Shown here: positions 1 through 6,233 of the stretch, piece by piece
Layout of the letters: each line of letters starts with the position of its first letter
Numbering within the stretch: position 1 is the first letter of the stretch
Assembly: GCA_046735355.1 (NCBI GenBank)
Contig: JBKPTC010000147.1
Coordinates: 1-7,656, forward strand
From: DATAEU01 sp046735355
Lineage (GTDB): Bacteria > Actinomycetota > UBA4738 > HRBIN12
Direction of reading: 5' to 3'
DNA length: 7,656 nucleotides
Position numbers and translations under genes: made by a program
The notes under the pieces: generated by a model
Told to the model about the DNA's origin: nothing
Seen by the model: the letters and a program-made list of their open reading frames with translations, nothing else
Database searches by the model: none

Positions 1-20
1 GCGTCGGCGGATGAAGCTCG

Positions 21-32
21 CGAGCTAGCTCG
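21..32. repeat. 12-bp perfect palindrome upstream of the VOC gene
   Basis: CGAGCTAGCTCG reads the same on both strands. It ends 14 nt before the GGAGG box of the VOC gene, a position where a dimeric repressor could act, but no promoter elements can be recognised around it. The first 56 bases otherwise show no gene that can be supported: one frame reads eight codons to a TAG at 26-28 and could be the tail of an upstream gene, but it is too short to judge. The palindrome is certain; any role is a guess. Confidence 0.25.
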
Positions 33-46
33 GACGTTCCTTGTTC

Positions 47-51
47 GGAGG
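47..51 (+). promoter_or_regulatory. Shine-Dalgarno GGAGG fixing the TTG start of the VOC gene
   Basis: GGAGG lies 5 nt upstream of the TTG at 57. It is the only strong ribosome binding site near the N-terminus of this reading frame. The protein starting at 57 begins just before the first VOC beta-strand, which supports the rare TTG codon as the true start. Confidence 0.7.
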
Positions 52-56
52 TTCCC

Positions 57-476
57 TTGGTCAGCCGGTTCACCGAGATCGTGATCGATTGCGAGCGCCC
101 GAAGACGCTCGCCGAGTTCTGGTGCTCGGTTCTCGGCTACCGGATCCTCGATGAACTCGATGAAGAGGACAACCTGGTCGAGATCGGTCCGCCGGACGTC
201 TCGACCGAGAATGACTGGGCCGAGTGGACGGCGCGCCTTCGGCGTGAGCCGTCGCCTCCGACGATCGTCTTCATCGTCGTGCCGGAGGGCAAGACGACCA
301 AGAACCGACTGCACATCGACGTCAGCCCGGTCGACACGTCACCAGCCGAGGAGGTCGAGCGGTTGATCGCGCTCGGAGCCACGAAGGCCGACATCGGCCA
401 GGGTGACGTTCACTGGACCGTGATGCGCGACCCCGAGGGCAACGAGTTCTGCGTCCTACGAGCCCTCGAACCGTGA
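57..476 (+). CDS. VOC family protein (glyoxalase-like domain)
   Basis: A single-domain protein of 139 residues, the usual size for small vicinal-oxygen-chelate (glyoxalase/bleomycin-resistance/dioxygenase fold) proteins, probably cytoplasmic. The first half-module shows the pattern IVIDCERP (8-15) then AEFWCSVLGY (19-28), where a residue pair D-C replaces the frequent metal-binding His of strand one. The second half-module has NRLHIDV (83-89), an ERLIALGA helix (101-108) and the closing VMRDPEGNEFCVL (122-134). His86 and Glu130 are the likeliest metal ligands. These features suit the glyoxalase_6-like subgroup common in actinomycetes, most of whose members have no known substrate. The start is TTG with GGAGG 5 nt upstream. 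No neighbour suggests a pathway, and the gene is separated from the ABC operon by 421 nt. The family call is firm; the reaction is unknown. Confidence 0.88.
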   Translation: MVSRFTEIVIDCERPKTLAEFWCSVLGYRILDELDEEDNLVEIGPPDVSTENDWAEWTARLRREPSPPTIVFIVVPEGKTTKNRLHIDVSPVDTSPAEEVERLIALGATKADIGQGDVHWTVMRDPEGNEFCVLRALEP

Positions 477-510
477 CGGCCGGCTGATCCTCGGCGCTGA
501 CGCACGAGCG

Positions 511-552
511 CGATCGCCGCGTGTCGTCGGACGGAGGTCATTCCGGCGATCG
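511..552. repeat. 9-bp inverted repeat with 24-nt spacer
   Basis: CGATCGCCG (511-519) is the exact reverse complement of CGGCGATCG (544-552). It begins 35 nt after the VOC stop codon. As RNA it could form a stem with a large loop; as DNA it is a possible protein site. CGATCG-type words are frequent in this G+C-rich sequence, so chance is a real alternative. Confidence 0.3.
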
Positions 553-589
553 GTGGCCGTCTCGGACGAGGCGAACCGGTGGGAAACGG

Positions 590-630
590 CAGACGGATCC
601 GTGGATGCCCGCGTCCCACGGATCCGTCTG
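590..630 (+). terminator. Strong 15-bp perfect hairpin, terminator-like or operator-like
   Basis: CAGACGGATCCGTGG (590-604) and CCACGGATCCGTCTG (616-630) are perfect reverse complements around an 11-nt loop. Two G-T pairs can extend the base. It lies 114 nt past the VOC stop, and no T-run follows (TTCGCGTCGG), so it is not a classic intrinsic terminator; U-less hairpins are often proposed as terminators in high-G+C actinomycetes. Each arm also contains the self-complementary 10-mer ACGGATCCGT (593-602 and 618-627), so the same DNA is a pair of identical palindromes 25 bp apart and could bind a dimeric regulator. The structure is certain; termination is the default reading, held loosely. Confidence 0.45.
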
Positions 631-640
631 TTCGCGTCGG

Positions 641-658
641 CCACCCACAAAGGGGTGG
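641..658 (+). repeat. Small CCACCC/GGGTGG hairpin
   Basis: CCACCC (641-646) can pair with GGGTGG (653-658) across a 6-nt loop, starting 10 nt after the strong hairpin. The run GGGGTGGGGCGGG follows from 652. It may be part of the same terminator region or a chance product of G- and C-runs. Confidence 0.25.
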
Positions 659-829
659 GGCGGGACCTTCCGACGACACCCTTCTACTGGGGAAGATGTC
701 CCCCTCGCACGCCCCGCCAGCGAGTTCGAAGGGCGCGCCCACCGTACTCCCGCCCGGCCGTTGCGTCCAGCGGCACCTCGTCAGGACGTGGCCGCCCCGC
801 GGACGTGCGACAGTTCGATGCATCTGACC

Positions 830-856
830 GGAACGGATGCCGCACATGGGTCCGTT
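830..856 (+). promoter_or_regulatory. Possible ECF-sigma-type promoter for the ABC operon (GGAAC-N18-CGTT)
   Basis: GGAAC at 830-834 and CGTT at 853-856 are 18 nt apart and flanked by C and G, which fits the SigH/SigR-like pattern sGGAAC-N17-22-sGTTs known from mycobacteria and Streptomyces. A start site a few bases downstream would leave a leader of about 30-35 nt containing the ribosome binding site at 884-890, a sensible spacing. AACGGA (832-837) and TCCGTT (851-856) also form an inverted repeat over the same bases. Short degenerate motifs like this arise by chance in G+C-rich DNA, so the call is tentative. Confidence 0.22.
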
Positions 857-883
857 GCGTACCTTGAGGGGACACGTCGCGAC

Positions 884-890
884 GGGGGAG
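884..890 (+). promoter_or_regulatory. Shine-Dalgarno GGGGGAG for the ABC ATPase
   Basis: The purine box GGGGGAG ends 7 nt before the ATG at 898. It selects that start over longer readings of the same frame. Confidence 0.65.
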
Positions 891-897
891 CCGCGAG

Positions 898-1641
898 ATG
901 CAGACCGAGCAACGAGCCGCCGTCGCCGCGCGCGCGGTCGACCTCACGAAGCGATACGGCACCGGCGACGCGAGCGTCATCGCGCTCGACGACGTCTCGG
1001 TCGAGTTCGGGTCGGGCCGGTTCACCGCGATCATGGGCCCGTCGGGGTCCGGCAAGTCGACGCTGCTTCACTGCATGGCGGGCCTCGACACGCCGACGTC
1101 CGGCCGGGTGTTCATCGGCGACGTCGACCTCACGACCCTGTCCGAGAAGGAGCTGACGCTGCTCCGGCGGGAGAAGGTCGGGTTCGTCTTCCAGACCTTC
1201 AACCTGGTGCCGACGCTAACCGCGGCCGAGAACATCACGCTGCCGCTCGACATCGCCGGAACCAAGCCCGATCGCGCGTGGTTCGACGAGGTCGTCGACA
1301 CCGTCGGTCTGCGCGACCGGCTCGATCACCGGCCGAGCGAGCTGTCGGGCGGCCAGCAGCAGCGCGTCGCGGGCGCCCGCGCGCTGGTGAGCCGACCCGA
1401 GATCGTCTACGCCGACGAGCCGACGGGCAACCTCGACTCCCGGTCCGGCGCGGAGCTCCTGTCGTTCCTGCGCAGCGCGGTCGACGATCACACACAGACG
1501 ATCGTGATGGTGACGCACGACCCCACCGCGGCCGCGTACGCGGACCGCATCGTGTTCCTCGCCGACGGACGCATCGTCGACGAGATGACCGATCCGACGG
1601 CGCAGAAGGTGCTCGATCGGATGAAGTCGCTCGAGGCCTAG
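898..1641 (+). CDS. ABC transporter ATP-binding protein, MacB/LolD type
   Basis: This cytoplasmic ATPase of 247 residues powers the permease encoded next to it. All nucleotide-binding elements are present in order: aromatic A-loop Tyr20, Walker A GPSGSGKST (47-55), Q-loop Gln99 in FQTFNLVP, signature LSGGQ (149-153), Walker B IVYADEP (169-175) with catalytic Glu174, D-loop NLD (178-180) and switch His207 (THD). The sequence FNLVPTLTAAENI after the Q-loop and DEPTGNLDS after Walker B are typical of the MacB/LolD/FtsE group that pairs with FtsX-like permeases. A small oddity is VAGARAL after the signature, where VAIARAL or VAVARAL is usual; this should not abolish activity. The start is ATG with a strong ribosome binding site. 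The stop lies 3 nt before the permease start, so the two are surely co-translated. Family call firm; substrate unknown. Confidence 0.95.
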   Translation: MQTEQRAAVAARAVDLTKRYGTGDASVIALDDVSVEFGSGRFTAIMGPSGSGKSTLLHCMAGLDTPTSGRVFIGDVDLTTLSEKELTLLRREKVGFVFQTFNLVPTLTAAENITLPLDIAGTKPDRAWFDEVVDTVGLRDRLDHRPSELSGGQQQRVAGARALVSRPEIVYADEPTGNLDSRSGAELLSFLRSAVDDHTQTIVMVTHDPTAAAYADRIVFLADGRIVDEMTDPTAQKVLDRMKSLEA

Positions 1642-1644
1642 CCC

Positions 1645-4194
1645 GTGTGGCGGGCGACGATCAAGAGCCTCCTCGCGCGCAAGCTGCGGCTCCTGCTGAC
1701 CGCGCTCGCCGTGGTGCTCGGCGTGGGGTTCGTCGCCGGCACGTTGGTCCTGACCGATACGGCGACGACGACGTTCGACCGGCTGTTCGGCGACATCTAC
1801 GCCGGAACGGACGTGGTCGTGCAGGCGCGCTCGGCCTTCGACGCGGGCATCGCCGAAGGGTCGGGCGGACCCACCGAGGAGCGGAACCCGATACCCGAGT
1901 CGGTCCTGGACGACGTGCGCGCCGTCGACGGCGTTCGCGCGGCCGACGGCGACGTCGCCGGCTACGCGCAGCTGATCGATCCGAAGACGGGCGACACGAT
2001 CCAGACCGGGCAGGCGCCGACGCTCGGGAACTCGTGGGATCCGAACACGACGACGGCGACGCTGCGCGAGGGAGCGGCGCCGTCCGCCGACGACCAGATC
2101 GCGATCGACGCCTCGACGGCGTCCGATCACGGCCTGTCCGTCGGCTCCCGCGTCCGAGTGATCACCCAGGCCGGAACGGATGCGTACACCGTCTCGGGCA
2201 TCGTCGGCTTCGGCGACGCCGACAGTCTCGCCGGGGCGACGGTCACGATCTTCGACCTGCCGACGGCGCAGCGACTGTTCAGCCGGGAGGGAACGCTCGA
2301 TCACATCTACGTCGTCGCGGACGACGAGGTCGGTGCGACCGCGCTGGCCCGCCGGGTCGGCGACGTGCTGCCGAAGGGGTTCGAGGCCGTCACCGCGACG
2401 GACGTCGCAACTCAGCAGGCCGAGCAGACGGCCCAGGCGCTCGGGTTCCTCCGAACCGCGCTGCTGGTGTTCGCGTTCGTCTCGCTGTTCGTCGGCGCGT
2501 TCATCATCTTCAACACGTTCAACATCATCGTGACGCAGCGGACGCGGGAGCTCGGGCTGTACCGCGCGATCGGCGCCACGAGCCGGCAGGTGCTCACGTC
2601 CGTCCTGGTCGAGTCGTTCATCATCGGCGTCCTCGCCTCGGTCGTCGGCCTCGGAGTCGGCCTGCTGCTCGCGAAGGTGCTCCAGACGCTGTTCTCGCTG
2701 CTCGGATTCGACCTGCCGACGACCACGATGCAGGTCCGCCCTCGGACGGTCGTCGTGTCGTTGCTGATCGGAACGATCATCACGGTCGTCGCCTCGGTCT
2801 CGCCGGCGCGCCGTGCCGCCCGCGTCGCGCCGATCCAGGCGCTCCGCGAGACCGGTGTCGCCCCGGGCGCCTCGGTCCGACGGCGGCTCGCGATCGGCGG
2901 TCTCATCACGGCGCTCGGCCTCGCGCTGATCGGATACGGGCTGTTCGGCGGGCCGTCCAACGCCGCCGCGATCGTCGGCGCCGGCGCGGCCTCGACGTTC
3001 CTCGGTGTCGCGCTGCTCTCCCCATTCATCGCTCGTCCGTTGTCGGCCTGGATCGGCGCGCCGTTCCGGTCGCGCGGCGTCTCAGGAAAGCTCGGTCGCG
3101 AGAACGCGATGCGGAACCCTCGCCGCACGGCGTCGACGTCGGCGGCGCTCATGATCGGGCTCGGTCTGGTCACGTTCATCGCCGTGTTCGCGGCGTCGCT
3201 GAAGGCGTCGGTGACCGCCGTCCTGGACGAGACGATCCGCGCCGACTTCATCCTGACGAGCACGCAGTTCGGCCCGTTCAGCTCGCGCCTCGCACAGGAC
3301 CTGTCCGAGCGGCCGGAGCTGGCGGCCGTCTCGCCGTTCCGGCAGAACGCCGCGAAGGTCGCCGGCAGCGTGGTGTTCATGTCGGGCGTCGATCCGGCCA
3401 CCATCGTGCAGACCACCAACATCGACATGGTCTCCGGTTCCATCGCTTCGCTCGACGACCCGTCCGACATGATCGTGTCGCGAAACGTCGCTCGGTCGCA
3501 CGGCTGGCACACGGGCGACCGCGTGTCGGTGCTCTTCAACCGGACGGGCCGCCAGACGTTCTCTATCGGCGGCGTGTACGAGACGAACCAGTTCCTCAAC
3601 GACTACGCGATCTCGCTCGATGCGTACGACCGCAACTTCACGGGGCTCCTCGACTCGATCGTGTTCGTGAAGGCCGGCGAGGACGTGCCGGTCGAGCGCG
3701 CGCGGGAGGCGATCGACGGCGTGGCACGCGACTATCCGAACGTCGAGGTCCACGACCAGGCCGAGTTCAAGCAGCAGTCGATCGATCAGGTGAACCAGAT
3801 CCTCGTCCTGGTGTTCGTCCTGCTCGCGCTCGCGATCTTCATCTCGTCCTTCGGCATCGCGAACACGCTCAGCCTGTCGATCTACGAACGCGTCCACGAG
3901 ATCGGGCTGCTCCGCGCGGTCGGCATGACGCGCCGGCAGGTGCGCGGGATGATCCGCGTCGAGGCCGTCATCATCGCGGTCCTCGGCGCGCTGCTCGGCA
4001 TCGTCGTCGGCGTGGTGTTCGGCTGGGTGATGCAGCGCTCGCTGTCGGACCTCGGCATCGAGCGGTTCGCGATCCCGTTCCTGGAGCTCGCCCTGTTCGT
4101 GGTCGCGGCCGCGATCCTCGGCGTCGGCGCGGCGGTCGTCCCGGCGTGGCGGGCCGCGCGGCTCGACGTCCTGTCGGCCATCGCGTACGAGTAG
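1645..4194 (+). CDS. ABC transporter permease with two FtsX-like domains
   Basis: A membrane protein of 849 residues, partner of the preceding ATPase. By eye there are about ten hydrophobic segments: 16-36, 268-293, 320-346, 366-386, 415-435, 438-460, 500-520, 716-742, 770-793 and 811-834. Large extracytoplasmic domains span about 37-267 (MacB_PCD-like) and 521-715. The FtsX unit occurs twice: RELGLYRAIGATSRQV (301-316) and HEIGLLRAVGMTRRQV (751-766) lie exactly 450 residues apart, each followed after about 70 residues by a membrane-proximal PARRAARV/PAWRAARL motif (387 and 833). The linker RENAMRNPRRTAS (485-497) is typical of the long actinomycete FtsX-permease family. GTG start 3 nt after the ATPase stop, with only a weak GAGG (1633-1636) 8 nt upstream, suggests translational coupling. 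Such pairs handle peptides, lipids or lipoproteins, or transmit mechanical force across the membrane; no MacA-like adaptor or sensor kinase is adjacent, so the role is open. Confidence 0.93.
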   Translation: MWRATIKSLLARKLRLLLTALAVVLGVGFVAGTLVLTDTATTTFDRLFGDIYAGTDVVVQARSAFDAGIAEGSGGPTEERNPIPESVLDDVRAVDGVRAADGDVAGYAQLIDPKTGDTIQTGQAPTLGNSWDPNTTTATLREGAAPSADDQIAIDASTASDHGLSVGSRVRVITQAGTDAYTVSGIVGFGDADSLAGATVTIFDLPTAQRLFSREGTLDHIYVVADDEVGATALARRVGDVLPKGFEAVTATDVATQQAEQTAQALGFLRTALLVFAFVSLFVGAFIIFNTFNIIVTQRTRELGLYRAIGATSRQVLTSVLVESFIIGVLASVVGLGVGLLLAKVLQTLFSLLGFDLPTTTMQVRPRTVVVSLLIGTIITVVASVSPARRAARVAPIQALRETGVAPGASVRRRLAIGGLITALGLALIGYGLFGGPSNAAAIVGAGAASTFLGVALLSPFIARPLSAWIGAPFRSRGVSGKLGRENAMRNPRRTASTSAALMIGLGLVTFIAVFAASLKASVTAVLDETIRADFILTSTQFGPFSSRLAQDLSERPELAAVSPFRQNAAKVAGSVVFMSGVDPATIVQTTNIDMVSGSIASLDDPSDMIVSRNVARSHGWHTGDRVSVLFNRTGRQTFSIGGVYETNQFLNDYAISLDAYDRNFTGLLDSIVFVKAGEDVPVERAREAIDGVARDYPNVEVHDQAEFKQQSIDQVNQILVLVFVLLALAIFISSFGIANTLSLSIYERVHEIGLLRAVGMTRRQVRGMIRVEAVIIAVLGALLGIVVGVVFGWVMQRSLSDLGIERFAIPFLELALFVVAAAILGVGAAVVPAWRAARLDVLSAIAYE

Positions 4195-4211
4195 CCGGTC
4201 GCTTCGGCGGG

Positions 4212-4235
4212 CGCTCACGGCGGGGGCCGTGAGCG
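4212..4235 (+). terminator. 10-bp hairpin with GGGG loop after the ABC operon
   Basis: CGCTCACGGC (4212-4221) pairs perfectly with GCCGTGAGCG (4226-4235) around a GGGG tetraloop. It starts 17 nt after the permease stop and ends 22 nt before the thrS start. No T-tract follows, so it is a U-less hairpin. Its place between two functionally unrelated genes favours a transcription stop for the ABC operon; it could also reduce read-through into thrS. Confidence 0.5.
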
Positions 4236-4242
4236 GTCGCGA

Positions 4243-4248
4243 TACGAT
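4243..4248 (+). promoter_or_regulatory. Possible -10 box (TACGAT) for thrS, leader very short or absent
   Basis: TACGAT matches the actinomycete -10 pattern TANNNT and ends 9 nt before the thrS ATG, placing the expected transcript start within about 0-3 nt of the codon. No Shine-Dalgarno sequence lies upstream of that ATG (GATGACCCGCTC), which is what a leaderless mRNA would look like. No convincing -35 box is visible; the hairpin occupies that region. The 63-nt gap is too short for a T-box riboswitch. Confidence 0.4.
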
Positions 4249-4257
4249 GACCCGCTC

Positions 4258-6228
4258 ATGCCGGCGATCACCGTGGACGGCCGCACCGTCGAGCTTCCTG
4301 AGGGGGAGCCGCTCGCGGGCGCGCTCCCGCCGGCCGCGATCGCCGCGCGATCCGCTGGTGCGCTCGTCGACCTCTCCTTCGTCCCGCCGGCCGACGACGA
4401 GGTCGTCGCCGTCCTCCCGGAATCCGCCGACGGGCTACACGTGCTGCGGCACTCGACGGCGCACGTCATGGCGCAGGCGGTGACCGACCTGTATCCGGAG
4501 GCCAAGTACGCGATCGGACCGCCGATCGAGGACGGGTTCTACTACGACTTCGAGCTCCCGGAGCCGCTGTCGACCGACGACCTGCCGAAGATCGAGCAGC
4601 GCATGAACGAGCTCGTCCAGCTCGACCAGCCGTTCGTGAGGGAGGAGCTCTCGCGCGACGAGGCGCTCAAGCGGTTCGCCGACCAGCCGTACAAGCGGGA
4701 GATCATCGAGTCGCTCGACGCGGCCGAGGGCGCGACCGGCGACGCCGTCAGCGTGTACCGCAACGACGGCGCGGGAGGGGGCCACGAGGGTGGATGGTCC
4801 GACCTGTGTCTCGGACCGCACGTGCCGTCGACCGGCCGCCTCGGCGCGTTCCGCCTGACCAAGGTCGCAGGCGCGTACTGGCGCGGCGACGAGCGCCGGC
4901 CGATGCTCCAGCGGATCTACGGCACCGCGTGGGCCACCCAGGCCGACCTCGACGTGTACCTGACCCGGCTCGAGGAGGCCGAGAAGCGCGACCATCGGCG
5001 GCTCGGCCGCGAGCTCGACCTGTTCTCCTCGCCGGAGGAGCTCGGCCCCGGGCTGTGGGTCTGGCATCCGAAGGGCGGCATCTTCCGCAAGCAGCTCGAG
5101 GACTACGTCCGCGACCTCCACCTCGCGCGCGGCTACGACCTCGTCGTCACCCCGCACATCGCGCGGTCGGTCCTGTGGGAGACGAGCGGGCACCTGGAGA
5201 AGTTCGCGGAGAACATGTATCCGCCGATGCACGACGAGCAGTCGGATTACTACGTCAAGCCGATGAACTGCCCGTTCCACGTGCTGATCTACAAGTCGAG
5301 CGTCCGCTCGTATCGCGAGCTGCCGATCCGGCTGTCCGAGCTCGGAACGATCTACCGCCACGAGCAGCTCGGCGCGCTCCACGGGCTGATGCGCATCCGC
5401 GGCGGCACGCAGGACGATTCGCACATCATCTGCACGCCCGACCAGCTGATCGACGAGATCCTCGCGGTGTTCGACCTGACGCTCGAGATCCATCGCACGT
5501 TCGGCTTCGACGACCCCGTCGTGAGCCTGTCGACGCTTCCCGGAAAGTCCATCGTCACGCGGGAGATGGCCGAGCGGGCGACCGAGGCGCTCCGGTTCGC
5601 CCTCGACCGCAGCGGCCTGGCGTACGAGGTCGCCGAGGGCGAGGGCGCGTTCTACGGGCCCAAGGTCGACTTCCACTTCCGCGACGCGATCGGCCGGCTG
5701 TGGCAGCTGACGACGGTTCAGGTCGACTTCGGGCTGCCGGAGCGGTTCGAGATGGAGTACGTCGGCGAGGACAACCAGCGGCACCGGCCCGTCATGGTCC
5801 ACCGGGCGATCCTCGGAACGCTCGAGCGGTTCAGCGGCGTGCTGATCGAGCATTACGCCGGCGCGTTCCCGCTGTGGCTCTCGCCCGAGCAGGTCCGGCT
5901 CGTGCCGGTGGCCGACCGGCACGTCGAGCACGCGCGCGGCCTCGCGGAGCGGTTCCGCCTGGCCGGGCTGCGGCCGTCGGTCGACGACAGCTCCGAGACG
6001 GTCGGCAAGAAGGTTCGGAACGCACAGCTGATGAAGGCGCCGTACACCCTCGTCATCGGCGACAAGGAGATCGAGTCCGGCCGGCTCACCGTCCGGGACC
6101 GCTCGGGAAGCGAGACGAAGGGCGTCGACGTCGACGAGTTCGTCGAAGCGCTCGTCGAGGAGGCGCGCACCCGCTCGCTCGAGCAGCGCGCGTTCGCGAC
6201 GGGTCCGGCGGCGTCCTCCGAAGGCTGA
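4258..6228 (+). CDS. thrS: Threonyl-tRNA synthetase
   Basis: A cytoplasmic class II synthetase of 656 residues (E. coli ThrRS has 642) that charges tRNA-Thr. An N-terminal TGS-like domain (1-60) is followed by an editing domain with HSTAH (His65, His69) and CLGPH (Cys184, His188), so serine clearance looks intact. The catalytic core (about 260-535) has zinc ligands Cys338 (MNCPFH), His389 (DDSHI) and His515 (VHRAI), motif 2 YRHE with Arg367, and motif 3 GTLERF with Arg524; these match E. coli Cys334, His385, His511, Arg363 and Arg520 at a constant +4 offset. The anticodon-binding domain covers about 543-640. The TGS region is about 8 residues shorter than in E. coli, judged by the position of the editing histidines. 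ATG 4258 is the first start codon in this frame after the permease stop, which lies in the same frame, so the start is well fixed. It heads a run with the HIT gene 5 nt downstream. Confidence 0.98.
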   Translation: MPAITVDGRTVELPEGEPLAGALPPAAIAARSAGALVDLSFVPPADDEVVAVLPESADGLHVLRHSTAHVMAQAVTDLYPEAKYAIGPPIEDGFYYDFELPEPLSTDDLPKIEQRMNELVQLDQPFVREELSRDEALKRFADQPYKREIIESLDAAEGATGDAVSVYRNDGAGGGHEGGWSDLCLGPHVPSTGRLGAFRLTKVAGAYWRGDERRPMLQRIYGTAWATQADLDVYLTRLEEAEKRDHRRLGRELDLFSSPEELGPGLWVWHPKGGIFRKQLEDYVRDLHLARGYDLVVTPHIARSVLWETSGHLEKFAENMYPPMHDEQSDYYVKPMNCPFHVLIYKSSVRSYRELPIRLSELGTIYRHEQLGALHGLMRIRGGTQDDSHIICTPDQLIDEILAVFDLTLEIHRTFGFDDPVVSLSTLPGKSIVTREMAERATEALRFALDRSGLAYEVAEGEGAFYGPKVDFHFRDAIGRLWQLTTVQVDFGLPERFEMEYVGEDNQRHRPVMVHRAILGTLERFSGVLIEHYAGAFPLWLSPEQVRLVPVADRHVEHARGLAERFRLAGLRPSVDDSSETVGKKVRNAQLMKAPYTLVIGDKEIESGRLTVRDRSGSETKGVDVDEFVEALVEEARTRSLEQRAFATGPAASSEG

Positions 6229-6233
6229 CCGCG

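Larger units (their letters stand above)
477..897. other. 421-nt intergenic region with several inverted repeats
   Basis: No recognisable protein is encoded here. It contains four stem-loop candidates in its first half: 511-552, 590-630, 641-658 and a small GGGGA/TCCCC hairpin at 689-703. Further palindromes are GGGCGCGCCC (731-740) and GATGCATC (817-824). GGACGTG occurs twice (784-790 and 801-807). The second half holds a possible ECF-type promoter (830-856) and the ribosome binding site of the ABC ATPase (884-890). The simplest reading is the 3' end of the VOC transcript followed by the control region of the ABC operon. A short frame from GTG 553 to 867 begins with coding-like codons, but it runs through the hairpins, becomes Arg/Pro-rich and matches no family I know. 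Confidence 0.6.

Noticed and set aside
2..28. Possible C-terminal tail of an upstream gene ending in TAG 26-28
   Set aside because: Only eight codons are visible, and another frame is also open past this point, so nothing distinguishes a real gene end from chance.
553..867. Possible 104-codon gene in the intergenic region (GTG start)
   Set aside because: The first codons look coding, but the nearest GGAGG (533-537) is 15 nt away, the frame crosses the perfect hairpin, and the rest is Arg/Pro-rich with no family resemblance.
521..1156. Plus-strand open frame of 211 codons
   Set aside because: Runs from the intergenic region into the ATPase in the wrong frame; Arg/Ser/Pro-rich with no motif.
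2412..3599. Minus-strand open frame of 395 codons
   Set aside because: Antisense to the permease, Ser/Thr/Arg-rich, no motif; stop codons are simply scarce on this strand.
837..4232. Plus-strand open frame of 1131 codons spanning both ABC genes
   Set aside because: Arg-rich, low-complexity translation in a different frame from the ATPase and permease, both of which carry complete family motifs. It is a shadow of their G+C-biased codons.
4195..4257. T-box or other riboswitch upstream of thrS
   Set aside because: The gap is only 63 nt and contains neither the T-box core sequence nor room for a specifier stem.
4794..6233. Upstream extension of the HIT frame inside thrS
   Set aside because: The frame is open, but the translation is Arg/Pro-rich until GTG 6234, where the HIT-typical WSPWRMEY begins.
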